In this document: one piece after another, positions 40,210 through 49,302 of the stretch
How positions within the stretch are numbered: the first letter of the stretch is position 1
Layout of the letters: the number at the start of each line of letters is the position of its first letter
NCBI RefSeq assembly: GCF_001653455.1
Contig: NZ_CP011486.1
Coordinates: 744,001 to 808,000, forward strand
Source of the DNA: Helicobacter pylori
GTDB taxonomy: Bacteria > Campylobacterota > Campylobacteria > Campylobacterales > Helicobacteraceae
Reading direction: 5' to 3'
Length of the DNA stretch: 64,000 nucleotides
Program-made: the position numbers and the translations under genes
Notes under the pieces: model-generated
The model's database searches: none
Seen by the model: the letters and a program-made list of their open reading frames with translations, nothing else
Told to the model about the DNA's origin: nothing

Positions 40210-40647
40210 TTAAGCTAAAATCCCGCTCCCTTTTAAAAGGTGGCTTCTTTCTTTGGCGTAGATGCGTTCATTATTGACTAAATCGTATTTCCAAATAGGG
40301 GCGTTACGCTTAAAATCTTCAATAAAATTTTCGTATAATTCTAAGGCGTTTTTTCTATTCTTTCCCATTAAAACGCATAAAAATGAGCTTTGCCCTATCA
40401 AAACATCGCCTAAGCTGTGCGCCATTTTCAGCGTTACGCCCCAATCTTTGGCTCTATGGTGCCATTTTTCAAACCAAGCCTTTAACAACGCTTCATGAAT
40501 ATCAAAACTCAAGCCTTGAAGGTGATTTTCTTCTCTCACAATCCCCACAAACACGCAAAACGCTCCAAAGTTTTTAGCACAAGCCTCTTCTTGATAGGCT
40601 TTTAAAAGCTTGTCAGTATCCAACGCCCCTTGAATGATTTTTAACAC
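40210..40647 (-). CDS. moaE: Molybdopterin synthase catalytic subunit MoaE
   Basis: Large subunit of the enzyme that inserts two sulfurs into cPMP. The catalytic lysine region is APIWKYDLV near residue 118, where families have APIWKKE, and the partner-binding region is FVGIVREENHLQGLSFD. The length of 145 residues is normal. It begins directly after the moaD stop. Confidence 0.9.
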   Translation of the reverse strand: MLKIIQGALDTDKLLKAYQEEACAKNFGAFCVFVGIVREENHLQGLSFDIHEALLKAWFEKWHHRAKDWGVTLKMAHSLGDVLIGQSSFLCVLMGKNRKNALELYENFIEDFKRNAPIWKYDLVNNERIYAKERSHLLKGSGILA

Positions 40648-40872
40648 CTAGCCCCCACAAACCGGTGGCAACAAACTAATCACATCGCCATCTTTTAAAG
40701 GCGCATCTAAATTATCTATTAAACGATCATTAATTGCGACAGCGCAAACGCTCAACCACTCTTTTAGGCTCTCTTTTTCTTGTAAAACCGCTCTCAATTC
40801 CCTTAAATCGCTCGCTTTGATGAAAAAATTTTCTTCTTTTATGGGCCCAAAAAACCGCACTTCTACCATCAT
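40648..40872 (-). CDS. moaD: Molybdopterin synthase sulfur carrier MoaD
   Basis: A 74-residue ubiquitin-like protein ending in PPVCGG; the terminal Gly-Gly is adenylated and thiocarboxylated by a MoeB-type enzyme. A ThiF/MoeB homologue is encoded at 52411-53178. MoaD abuts moaE with no gap. The start is an ATG after TATAAGGGTAAA, with a second ATG one codon later. Confidence 0.93.
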   Translation of the reverse strand: MMVEVRFFGPIKEENFFIKASDLRELRAVLQEKESLKEWLSVCAVAINDRLIDNLDAPLKDGDVISLLPPVCGG

Positions 40873-40944
40873 TTTACCCTTATATTAAATCTCTTAAAAG
40901 CATGATTTTAAAATGTTTTTAAAACCCCTTGGCACTCATGGTTT

Positions 40945-41523
40945 TCACAATAAATGCCCCATTTTAAGTTTTTTGACTTCCAAATACCCTTGATTGTGTT
41001 CATTAGCGCACACGATCAAGCTCTCTCTTGTAACCTCAGCGTATTTTTCTAAAGCGGCGATTTTCTTAGGGTTATTCGTGAGCAAGCGTATTTTTTTAAT
41101 GCGGTAATATTCTAAAATCTCGCCTGCAATGCTATAATCCCTTTCATCGTCTTTAAACCCTATCATTTCATTGGCTTGAATGGTATCATAGCCCTTATCT
41201 TGTAAAGCGTAAGCATTGACTTTATTAAACAGCCCTATCCCACGCCCTTCTTGGCGCAAATAAATCACTAGCCCCCCTTCTTTAGAAATCCTTTCTAACG
41301 CCATTTGCAACGCCCCTCCGCAATCGCATTTTTGAGAGCCTAGAGCGTCGCCGGTTAAGCATTCTGAATGCAAGCGTACTAAAGGATTTTCTGGAAAATC
41401 AAGGGTGAAAATCACTAAATGATCTTTAGAGCCATTAGAGTTTTTTTCTCTAAAACACTGGATATAAAACTCCCCAAATTGAGTGGGTAATTTGGCTTGG
41501 TTAGAAACTTCTAATCGTTTCAA
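40945..41523 (-). CDS. ribA: GTP cyclohydrolase II RibA
   Basis: Opens GTP to the first riboflavin precursor. Zinc ligands are in [18 protein letters not shown], and the catalytic signature is [11 protein letters not shown] followed by [15 protein letters not shown]. At 192 residues it is a stand-alone RibA. The start is TTG, with AGGAG nine bases upstream. Its full set of residues contrasts with the degenerate second domain of RibBA 1.6 kb upstream. Confidence 0.94.
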   Translation of the reverse strand: MKRLEVSNQAKLPTQFGEFYIQCFREKNSNGSKDHLVIFTLDFPENPLVRLHSECLTGDALGSQKCDCGGALQMALERISKEGGLVIYLRQEGRGIGLFNKVNAYALQDKGYDTIQANEMIGFKDDERDYSIAGEILEYYRIKKIRLLTNNPKKIAALEKYAEVTRESLIVCANEHNQGYLEVKKLKMGHLL

Positions 41524-41626
41524 GAATACTCCTAAAATTAGTTTAAAAACGCATCTTTTAAAAAAAGGTATTCTATCAAAACTCTTTATAATTTTTTTTA
41601 ATAAAATCTTTTAAAATACCAAGGGT

Positions 41627-42109
41627 TCATTCTTTGATATATTCTTTAATATCCCCATCGCCCCTAAAACTAGTTGCTCTATTGTAGATTTGAGAAATCA
41701 ATACATTTTTGACTTGATTGAGTTCTACTCCCTTTAGGGCTGATTTAGGGACTTCAATCACTAACTGATTAATATCTTGGTCGCTTAAAAGGTTATCCAT
41801 CTCAAAGATAAAATCATAGTGCTTGGTTAAGCTGTTGTATGTGATGTCTTTTACTAACGCATAAATTAGGTCTATTTTCTCTGTTTGTCTTATCGCTAAT
41901 GAAATGTCGTTGGATAACTTAGCGCCAACATTGATGAGCTGATTGAGTAGGTCTTGTTCGTTAATGAAGCAATACCTAGCGTTAGTGTTAAATGGAGTGG
42001 CTTTAAGGGGTTTGTAAGTGTTACCTAGCACGCTATCCATAGTAAAGGAATTGTTTAGGTCATAGGAGTATGCAGGAACCCACTTGGTTCTTTTTTCGTT
42101 ATCAATCAA
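41627..42109 (-). CDS. Uncharacterised protein, possibly exported with a lost start
   Basis: From a TTG at 42109 the frame gives 160 residues with no recognised domain (KRTKWVPAYSYDLNNSF..., ending GDIKEYIKE). No Shine-Dalgarno precedes the TTG. In the same frame the DNA from about 42178 down to 42110 encodes KKETLCQATSKTFSLALI followed by ILNAPS, which looks like a signal peptide, yet no ATG, GTG or TTG opens it (the codon before KK is TTT). So the protein may once have been exported, with the start now lost or non-standard. Function unknown. Confidence 0.5.
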   Translation of the reverse strand: MIDNEKRTKWVPAYSYDLNNSFTMDSVLGNTYKPLKATPFNTNARYCFINEQDLLNQLINVGAKLSNDISLAIRQTEKIDLIYALVKDITYNSLTKHYDFIFEMDNLLSDQDINQLVIEVPKSALKGVELNQVKNVLISQIYNRATSFRGDGDIKEYIKE

Positions 42110-42179
42110 GCTTGGTGCGTTTAGAATTATTAGCGCTAATGAAAATGTTTTTGAAGTCGCTTGACATAAGGTTTCTTTT

Positions 42180-43043
42180 TTAAAATTTGTAAGTCAAATT
42201 CAAACCATTAGGGCTTAGACTGGAATGGATTTCATGTTTATTGCGGATCCCTAAAGCTTCCCCAAGCCCTAAATCCCTAATGATAAAACCGATAGGATCC
42301 ATCAGTGCAATAACCAAACGCCCCAAAAATAAAGAGCCAAAAAGCCTACCCCCATTGCGTTGGATATAGCGCGTGAGCTGGTAAAACCCTTCCCCTAGAA
42401 TCGATCCTAATAAAGGCGTGATCACTAAATCCTGCCAGCTAGGCACTTCCACAAACGCTTCCAAGCCATATTCCCAAAAAACCGTAGAAGTGATAAAAGA
42501 AAAAAACGCCGAAGTTATCCAGCTAAACCCAGCCATGCGCGGTTGCATATAATACATAGCCCCAAAATAAGGGTGCAAAATTTCATTGAAAATAAAACTA
42601 TCGTTGTCTAGTTTTGGCCCCATGCGGACATTCTCAAACCAACTTTTGATGCCAAACTTTTCTCTATCCCAATTCGTTACGCTCTCTGGCATGAGATACA
42701 ACCCTATAATCCCTATCACCAACGATACGCCCAAAATCCCAATGCTCGTGCCTAAATATTTCCAACGGCTATTAGGGGCATAAGGGATCGTATTGCTTTT
42801 TTTAAACTTCTTTCTAAAGTGTTGCCAGATAAGATTTTTAGAGGGGCGTCTGAGCGTTTCTTCTAATTGAATGCTATTAGCGTTTAAAAAACTACAGCCT
42901 AACCCCCAAACCACCACGCAAACCACCCAAATTTTTTGGAATGTTTTTAGAAATATTTTTAATAGTATTTTTAGAAATATTTTTAATAGTATTTTTAGGA
43001 ATATTTTTAATGAAATTAGCATAAACTCTATTATTACTCTCAT
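42180..43043 (-). CDS. DUF3943-type membrane-associated protein with octapeptide repeats
   Basis: The C-terminal two thirds (from about residue 95) resemble the DUF3943 family, thought to be outer-membrane or periplasmic: NEILHPYFGAMYYMQPRMAGF, FWEYGLEAF, PSWQDLVITPLLGSILGE. One membrane helix lies at 97-117. The N-terminus contains KIFLKILL three times, coded by a 24-bp tandem repeat, before a signal-like segment WVVCVVVWGLGCSFLNA. Two ATGs (43043 and 43022) are possible; neither has a good ribosome site. Function is unknown to me. Confidence 0.6.
   Translation of the reverse strand: MRVIIEFMLISLKIFLKILLKIFLKILLKIFLKTFQKIWVVCVVVWGLGCSFLNANSIQLEETLRRPSKNLIWQHFRKKFKKSNTIPYAPNSRWKYLGTSIGILGVSLVIGIIGLYLMPESVTNWDREKFGIKSWFENVRMGPKLDNDSFIFNEILHPYFGAMYYMQPRMAGFSWITSAFFSFITSTVFWEYGLEAFVEVPSWQDLVITPLLGSILGEGFYQLTRYIQRNGGRLFGSLFLGRLVIALMDPIGFIIRDLGLGEALGIRNKHEIHSSLSPNGLNLTYKF
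42944..43015. repeat. 24-bp tandem repeat, three units
   Basis: TTTTTAGAAATATTTTTAAT followed by AGTA repeats at 42944 and 42968, with a third, slightly diverged unit at 42992. On the minus strand it encodes KIFLKILL. Because the unit is a multiple of three, copy-number change would lengthen or shorten the N-terminus without a frameshift. Confidence 0.88.
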
Positions 43044-43129
43044 CAGGTTGCAAACTTTATTGCTTGACTTAAAAAGAGTTTATTATATCTTAAAAATATT
43101 GCAACGCATTCAATCAAATGAAACAAGCT

Positions 43130-44164
43130 TTAAAGGCTAATCGTTTCTACAAGTCTAAGCCCAAACCCGCTCAAAGCTTGGTACTGCCTGTCTTCAGAAG
43201 AGCTTAAAAGCCTAAAATCCTTTATCCCCAAATTTTTTAACACTAACGCCCCAATCCCAAAATCTTTAACGATATTATTTTCTTTAGAATGGGTGTTCAT
43301 AAAAACCAAATAACCCCCCTCGCGCTTCAAATATTCTAACGCTTTAAAAAACACTTCAAACGCATCAGTCGTTAAAAAATCAAAATCCTCTTTGATAGGG
43401 TGGAAGCGCACTAAAGGGGCTAAATCGTTGGCTTTTGCACCTTTAAACTTAAAAGCGTAATGGTTTTTTTGCTGGTGGTCTAAAAAAGTGTAGCATTGCG
43501 TTTGGTGTTTTAAAAATTCTCTTTCTTCTTGACAAAACATTTTAAGCAGATTTTCATTTTCCAAACGATAGCTGATCAAATCAGAGACATAAAGGGTTTT
43601 AAGGTTGTGTTTAAGGGCAAAATCGCTCAAAAATTTATCCCCTCTCCTCGCCATAGAGCCATCTTCTTTCATGATTTCACAAATCACGCTCACCGGTTTT
43701 AATCCAGCCAATTTGCACAAATCCACGCTCGCTTCAGTATGGCCCGTGCGCGCTAACACGCCTCCATCTTTAGCGATCAAAGGGAAAATATGCCCCGGGC
43801 GCACAAAATCGCTCGGTTTGGTGGTGTCTTTGCACAATAATTCAATCGTTAAATGCCTTTCAAAAGCAGAAATCCCGGTTTTGGCTTCTTTAGCGTCAAT
43901 GGATACCGTGAAAGCGGTTTCATGGTTAGAATCATTCACGCTAACCATAGGGGGTAATTCAAATTTTTTCGCTAGATCTTTGGTTAAAGACACGCAAATC
44001 AACCCCCTGGCATGCGTGGCCATGAAATTGATTTTTTCAGGGGTGGAAAAAATCCCGGCTAGAACCAAATCCCCCTCATTTTCTCTGTCTTCATCGTCCA
44101 TGACAATCAGCATTTCGCCATTTTTATACGCTTCTAAAGCTTCAGTAACTCGTTTTAAAACCAT
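43130..44164 (-). CDS. ribBA: RibBA: dihydroxybutanone phosphate synthase with degenerate GTP cyclohydrolase II domain
   Basis: Residues 1-200 are RibB: MVLKRVTEALEAYKNGEMLIVMDDEDRENEGDLVLAG, and RPGHIFPLIAKDGGVLARTGHTEASVD carries the catalytic residues for making dihydroxybutanone phosphate from ribulose 5-phosphate. Residues 205-344 align in position with GTP cyclohydrolase II but lack the zinc cysteines: where RibA has SECLTGD..CDC, this has FHPIKEDFDFL. The second domain is therefore probably not catalytic, and RibA at 40945-41523 does that step. Length 344. Confidence 0.88.
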   Translation of the reverse strand: MVLKRVTEALEAYKNGEMLIVMDDEDRENEGDLVLAGIFSTPEKINFMATHARGLICVSLTKDLAKKFELPPMVSVNDSNHETAFTVSIDAKEAKTGISAFERHLTIELLCKDTTKPSDFVRPGHIFPLIAKDGGVLARTGHTEASVDLCKLAGLKPVSVICEIMKEDGSMARRGDKFLSDFALKHNLKTLYVSDLISYRLENENLLKMFCQEEREFLKHQTQCYTFLDHQQKNHYAFKFKGAKANDLAPLVRFHPIKEDFDFLTTDAFEVFFKALEYLKREGGYLVFMNTHSKENNIVKDFGIGALVLKNLGIKDFRLLSSSEDRQYQALSGFGLRLVETISL

Positions 44165-44269
44165 TCTAACTCCCTAAATCTCATTCCCCCTAATCTCATC
44201 CAATCAAAACTTAATTGAGATTGTGAAAAAAGAAATATAGCATGTTTAATAACGATTATTACTTTATTG

Positions 44270-45103
44270 TTAGTGAGGAAAAAGCAATTTCAAGATATTC
44301 CATTGTTTGATCGCGCCTTTATGCAAAGATCGGCCTATCCTAATGCTTAAGGGTAATTTTTTAGGCCTTTGTTTTTCTGTGTTGGAATTTTGAGCGTTCA
44401 TTGCATCGCAAAAAATCGCAAATTCTTCTAACACATAGTTTTTAACCCCATGCCAATAATGCCTATCCATCACGCAATCTATGGGCATAACCCATTTTTG
44501 CGCGCTGTATTTCAATAATTTTTGCGCGGCTTTTGGGGCTAAAACATACCCTTGAGTGCCAATACCATCTTTAAAATTTAAGATTTGAGAAACCCCTTTA
44601 ACGGAAGTCTTTTTTTTAGCCACATTTTCTTCTAAATGCATCAAACGGATATAGCCTAATTCGTTGATGTGTTGGTAACAAAACTCTAGGCTTTCTTTAA
44701 AATGCTCTTTTAAAGCGATGTCATCTTCTAAAATACAGATCGCTTCATTGAGTTCTATGCATTTTTGCCACAAAGAATAATGGCTCGCATAGCACCCAAG
44801 CTCCCCAAACCCCATCCTCTTCCCGCAATGCTTGAGCGCGTAAAAGAAATTTTTGAACGCGCATGGGGGGTGTTTTTTATCTTTACAAAAAGCCAACAAA
44901 TCTCCAACCGCAAAAGAAGGGTGCAAATGCTCTAAAATCAAGGGGTGCAATTGAGTGGGAGAGGTTTTAGAATAGATCGCATCAAAGATTTCATAAGAGA
45001 TCCCTTGAAGTTTGAGACTCTTTAAAAGGGGAGCGATACGGGTTTCTTTTAAAGAAAAATCATGACAAGTTTTTGGGCTTAAATGGATAATAAAAACACG
45101 CAT
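44270..45103 (-). CDS. LPS glycosyltransferase, family 25
   Basis: Family-25 (LgtB-like) transferase in lipopolysaccharide assembly. MRVFIIHLSPK opens it; GELGCYASHYSLWQKCIELNEAICILEDDI carries the acidic metal and sugar-nucleotide motif, and GVSQILNFKDGIGTQGYVLAPKAAQKLL follows. I chose the ATG at 45103 because AAGG lies before it; an earlier in-frame ATG at 45136 has no ribosome site. At 277 residues it is a paralog of the partial gene at 63324-64000, which shares GELGCYASHYSLW and GTQGYV. Donor and acceptor cannot be read from sequence. Confidence 0.85.
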   Translation of the reverse strand: MRVFIIHLSPKTCHDFSLKETRIAPLLKSLKLQGISYEIFDAIYSKTSPTQLHPLILEHLHPSFAVGDLLAFCKDKKHPPCAFKNFFYALKHCGKRMGFGELGCYASHYSLWQKCIELNEAICILEDDIALKEHFKESLEFCYQHINELGYIRLMHLEENVAKKKTSVKGVSQILNFKDGIGTQGYVLAPKAAQKLLKYSAQKWVMPIDCVMDRHYWHGVKNYVLEEFAIFCDAMNAQNSNTEKQRPKKLPLSIRIGRSLHKGAIKQWNILKLLFPH

Positions 45104-45184
45104 GTTAGCCTTAATTCTTAATACAAATAAAATCAATGTTAAACTTGATTACATTCTAGCACAAATTTTAGTAAAATACGCATC

Positions 45185-45805
45185 ATGTTAGAAAATATTC
45201 CTATCACCATTCAAAAAAGTAAAAAGATTAAAACCTTAAGTTTGAGCGTAACGCCCTCTTTAGAAGTGTTTCTCAAAATGCCCTATTCTTGCTCTCAAGC
45301 CAGGGCGAACGCTTTTTTAAAAGAGCAAGAAATTTGGCTAAAAAAAACCTTTCCAATCATGCAAGAAAAATACTCACTCCTACAAACTAACCTACAAACT
45401 TATAAAAACAAAATCCTCATCTTTGATGAGGTTAAAAACGCTAACGATTACACCCTAAAAGATCTTAAAAAAATCCTAAAAACTTACTTGGATCACAAAC
45501 TCCCCTTAATCGCGCAAAAAATGCAAACTGCATACACCAGTTTTAATATTAGAAACAACGCCAAGGTTTTAGGGAGCTGCTCTTATCATAACCGCTTGAG
45601 TTTTGCGTTATTGTTGATTGGTGCTCAAAAAGAAGCCATTGATTATGTCATCATTCATGAGCTCGCCCACACGATCCACAAAAACCATTCTAAAAATTTT
45701 TGGCGTTGCGTGGAAATCTTTTGCCCCAATTACCAAACCCTAAGAAACCATTTAAAACAAAATATTATTTTTTATTCCCAACTGCTCAAGCCATTGAAAC
45801 CCTAA
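45185..45805 (+). CDS. YgjP/WLM-type metal-dependent hydrolase
   Basis: A 206-residue soluble protein with HELAHTIHKNHSKNFW near residues 159-174: the HExxH zinc motif plus a downstream histidine typical of the M48-like YgjP (DUF45) family. Upstream, YGSCSYHNRLSF-type text (GSCSYHNRLSFALLLIGAQ) fits the family. Substrate unknown. A TAAAAT box at 45172-45177 ends seven bases before the ATG, so the transcript may have almost no leader. Convergent with fecA, 3 bp between stops. Confidence 0.8.
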   Translation: MLENIPITIQKSKKIKTLSLSVTPSLEVFLKMPYSCSQARANAFLKEQEIWLKKTFPIMQEKYSLLQTNLQTYKNKILIFDEVKNANDYTLKDLKKILKTYLDHKLPLIAQKMQTAYTSFNIRNNAKVLGSCSYHNRLSFALLLIGAQKEAIDYVIIHELAHTIHKNHSKNFWRCVEIFCPNYQTLRNHLKQNIIFYSQLLKPLKP

Positions 45806-45808
45806 ATT

Positions 45809-48180
45809 TTAAAAATTATAGCTCACATACGCCGTGATGCTCCTAGGAGGAGCGGCTTCTTTACCATTAGGGCTAGTGCCTATCCCGCTAAACCAATACT
45901 TCATGTTAAAAATGTTATTGACTTGCAAGCTCGCGCTCACGCTTTGCTTTTTGCGTTCCCACAAAACGCTAGAAATTTGCAAATTCCACACCCAATACCA
46001 CGGCGTCATGCCCGCTGTTTTGGTGGTGATAGCCCCATTTTTAATCGTGGGCGCATATTGAGTGAAAGGCACGGTGTTTAGCGCATCGCTATAAGTTCGG
46101 CTATAAAAGAAAGAGCTTAACCCTATCGTGGTTTTAGCGTAAGTGTAACTTGCGTCTAAAATAAACTGGTGCGGGCTTACAAAAGGGAGTTTCTTGCCAA
46201 AAATGTCTTTTTTAGGCCCTTTAGGATCAGCAGGGTTAGTAACCATCGTGTGGCTTGTGATAACAGCGTCTATGAAAGTGTAAGCCGCATGGAAATTAAG
46301 CCCTCTAATAGGCGTGTAATATAACTCTAACTCCACGCCTTGCGATCTCGCATTCACCGGCTCTCTGTTATCCCCATAGCGCCCGGTAAAATAGTGGTTC
46401 GCAAAAATCACAAAATAATTCGCGTTAAAACTCACTTGATTGTTGAAATAATAGCGTGAGCCGCCCTCCATGACATTAAAGATTTGAAAATAATCCGTGC
46501 TTGTGCCTACAAAACTACCGATATTGCTGAATTGGGGCGAAATGTAACTTCTTTGATAATTGAAATAAAACAACCAATCTTTAATGGGTTTATAGCCCAC
46601 ATTCACTGCGGGATTCCACTGGTTATAACGATCTTTAATCGTTTTTGGGGTTTGCCCTACCTTAAAAGGGGGAGCGTCTTTTTTTTCATAATTTAAAAAG
46701 TGTATCTCAACCCTGGCGTGATTGTCAGCATGCCGTTGTTGAAATTGATTTCATCGCTTGCATACACGGCGGTATAATTGTTGAAATTATTGAGTGAAGT
46801 CCCTGGATCAAACCCACTCCCATTAGGCATGCTAGGGTTTTTCCTGGTGGTGGATCGGCGGTATAAATCTTCAGTTAAAAACCGCATTCCCATATTAAAA
46901 GTTTGCTTGACTTTGCCGGTATTGACCACGAGATTGAGTTTTGGCTCAAAGGCATTCACCACAAAGCGGCGGATATTGTCAAAAAATTGCCAACAAGGGC
47001 TATTCGTATCGCTATAAGAATACAACCCGCAATTAGGGTTAGTCGCGCTAATCTTTCCTTTCCCTTTAAAGGGGAGAATTTGGTTTTGACTGCTCATATA
47101 CACGCTTTGGTATTGGTTGGAAAACCCAAAATCCCTGCTCATGTCATGCGTGAAATAAGTGAATTTAAAATCTCCTCCCACTTTCCTATCCGGATCGCCA
47201 AAGTAGTTTTGATACACGATCCCAAAGCGTTTGGCTCGCCCTCCATCTTGATTGTCAGGGCGCTCGTTAATGAAGCGGTTATAAGCGTAATCTTGCGCGC
47301 TTAAAGTGCCTGGATGGTAAGAGTTGTATTGATAATATTGATAATAAGCTTTAAAAGTATTGGTCGCATTAATCTTATAAATCGCATCAAGCAAGTAGTT
47401 TTGCACCTTTGTGGGGCTATCTTGCCTAAAACCCTGCCCATTAATCCAATTGCCTTGCACGCTAATGCCTATATACTTACCCAACATCCCGGCCGTTCGC
47501 CCATAAGTGTTAAACAGCATTTGGTTGCCTAAAGTTTGGGCTAAGGGCTTACCCTTTTCTTCGGGATCTACAAAATTCCCATTGGACGAACGCCCCCAAA
47601 AAGTGATCCTTTCAGCCGCTTGATTTTCCCACTCTTTAGGGATTTCTTTCGTGATGACATTCACCACACCCCCAAAAGTGTTAGGCCCGTATTGGATGCT
47701 CGTGCCTCCTTTAATCACATCAATCCTATCCACTGACTGGAAGGTTACAGGAAAAATCGCCAGTTCAATATTAGAATACGGCGCGCCATAAATAGGGATA
47801 CCATTGACTAAAATCATGCCCGTATTGCTATGCCCGTTACCGCCCCCACCAAAACCGCGCACCGAAATTTTAGGCAGCACGCCTGTGCCTGTAGCGTCTC
47901 TAATTTGAATCCCTGGCACATTTTGCAAGGCGTTTTCAATATTCAAATTACCCGTTTTTTTGAGTTCTTTGTTGGAAATCACGGTGCGAGAACTTGTGGC
48001 ATTACGCACTTCTTCACTTTGCCAAGAAAGCGGGGCGCTTGAACTGAACTTTTGCTCAGTGGTTGTAACTTTTTTTAAAAAATGGTGCTTATCTTTCGCG
48101 CCCACCAAAGAGCTAAAAGAAAAAGTCAAAACACCCAACGCTAAAAAATAAGGAGCTTTTACTATCAAATAATCATTCAT
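45809..48180 (-). pseudogene. fecA: FecA-like TonB-dependent receptor, frameshifted
   Basis: The product is a TonB-dependent outer-membrane transporter, assigned to iron-dicitrate by H. pylori gene order. The signal peptide is followed by the plug domain (NLNIENALQNVPGIQIRDATG, VSVRGFGGG-like KISVRGFGGGG, IDVIKGGTSIQYGPNTFGGVVNVITK) and barrel strands. The frame stops at TAA after TPGLRYTF (46693). The next base frame continues LNYEKKDAPPFKVGQTPKTI and ends with SITAYVSYNF at 45809. One missing T at an A5/T5 run (46695-46699) explains it; six would restore about 790 residues. I chose the ATG at 48180, which has AAAGG nine bases upstream. Phase-off or sequence error. Confidence 0.85.
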
Positions 48181-48216
48181 TATGATAACCTTTCTCATTT
48201 AATTAAAAACCGGCAT

Positions 48217-48244
48217 ACTATATAAGAATAATTATTATAATTAT
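48217..48244 (-). promoter_or_regulatory. Promoter with Fur-like box upstream of fecA
   Basis: The stretch 48226-48244 reads AATAATTATTATAATTAT, close to the H. pylori Fur consensus TAATAATnATTATTA. It directly abuts a minus-strand -10-like TATAGT (48222-48217), so bound Fur would block RNA polymerase. This fits iron repression of fecA. Prediction only. Confidence 0.6.
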
Positions 48245-48376
48245 CTTAAGAATTGAAGTTTGATTTTATTTATTTACAATTTGTTATTAAAACAATTTGA
48301 AAAAGGTTTTTGTGTTTTTTAAACAGCTTAAGCGTTTTTTAAAAACAGAATGTTATGGGGTTTTAGGGTGCGTTAT

Positions 48377-48736
48377 TTATAAATTTGACGAAGAAACCAT
48401 TACAACCGCTATTGCAAAACCAGCGTCATGGCTGATGCTCGCGCTCAAGCTTTGGATGTTAAAATAGTTCATTTTTTCTTTGGAAAGGGTGATTAAGGGG
48501 GCGTTTTTAGGGCTTTTAGAAATGTGCATGTCTAGAAAGCTCAATTCCTTGCCAATGCCCACTTGAAGGGCTTTAGAGCAAGCCTCTTTGAGCGCGAAAA
48601 ACCCGGCGATCGTGCTTGATTTATCCTTGCATAAAAGAATCTCGCTTGGCGATAAAAAACGCTTTAAAAACTTCATTTTAAAGCGTTTCACGCACTTTTC
48701 TATCCTAGCAATAGAGACAATATCTATGCCAATCAT
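48377..48736 (-). CDS. acpS: Holo-acyl-carrier-protein synthase AcpS
   Basis: Transfers phosphopantetheine to ACP. MIGIDIVSIARIEKCVKRF carries the catalytic Asp, FFALKEACSKAL is the WxxKEA-type motif, and ASISHDAGFAIAVV the ISHD motif. The length of 119 residues is normal. It follows fliL by 6 bp, so shares its transcript. Confidence 0.93.
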   Translation of the reverse strand: MIGIDIVSIARIEKCVKRFKMKFLKRFLSPSEILLCKDKSSTIAGFFALKEACSKALQVGIGKELSFLDMHISKSPKNAPLITLSKEKMNYFNIQSLSASISHDAGFAIAVVMVSSSNL

Positions 48737-48742
48737 TTAAAA

Positions 48743-49294
48743 TTATTGAATGATAAAATCAGTGAAAAAAACATTCTTAATAAAGCCATCAATCAAAAAC
48801 GAATTCAAATGGCTTTTAATTTCATCTTTAAGCTTGTTTTTACCCTTATTAGTAACCACCTCTTCCACGCTTTTAGACGATAGGATTTCTATGATCGTGT
48901 CCTTAATCGCTGTGTCTTTGACCTTGACTTCATTTAAAAGTTTTTCATTACTCAATTCCAACGAAATAGAAGCTTTAAGGTAGCGTCGGCCATTTTGAGA
49001 GACTAAATTCACCGCAAAAGGCGCATCAATCGCATACAAAGGCCCAAGCACTAAATATTGTTGGATATTAGAGCCTTCTTTGGCTTCTTGATTTTTGTTC
49101 GCCATAGGATTAGCTTGAACTTCTTGGGCGTTTTTAGGGGCATTTTCTTTAGATTCTTCCTTATTCCCCATCAGCAGCATGATAATCACCCCCACCAATA
49201 AAAGCATCACTAACACGCTCCCAATGATGACAAATAAAAGGGTTTTGCTTTTTTTTGGGGGTTGTTGTGCGGTATTTTCTTGTTCTTCTGCCAT
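48743..49294 (-). CDS. fliL: Flagellar basal body protein FliL
   Basis: FliL associates with the stators MotA and MotB. The 183-residue product has a short cytosolic start, one membrane helix (TLLFVIIGSVLVMLLLVGVIIMLL written in two halves, about residues 18-41), and a periplasmic domain: LVLGPLYAIDAPFAVNLVSQNGRRYLKASISLEL and a C-terminal IKNVFFTDFIIQ. Preceded by rsmD (8-bp gap) on the same strand. Confidence 0.92.
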   Translation of the reverse strand: MAEEQENTAQQPPKKSKTLLFVIIGSVLVMLLLVGVIIMLLMGNKEESKENAPKNAQEVQANPMANKNQEAKEGSNIQQYLVLGPLYAIDAPFAVNLVSQNGRRYLKASISLELSNEKLLNEVKVKDTAIKDTIIEILSSKSVEEVVTNKGKNKLKDEIKSHLNSFLIDGFIKNVFFTDFIIQ

Positions 49295-49302
49295 GCCTAT
49301 TC

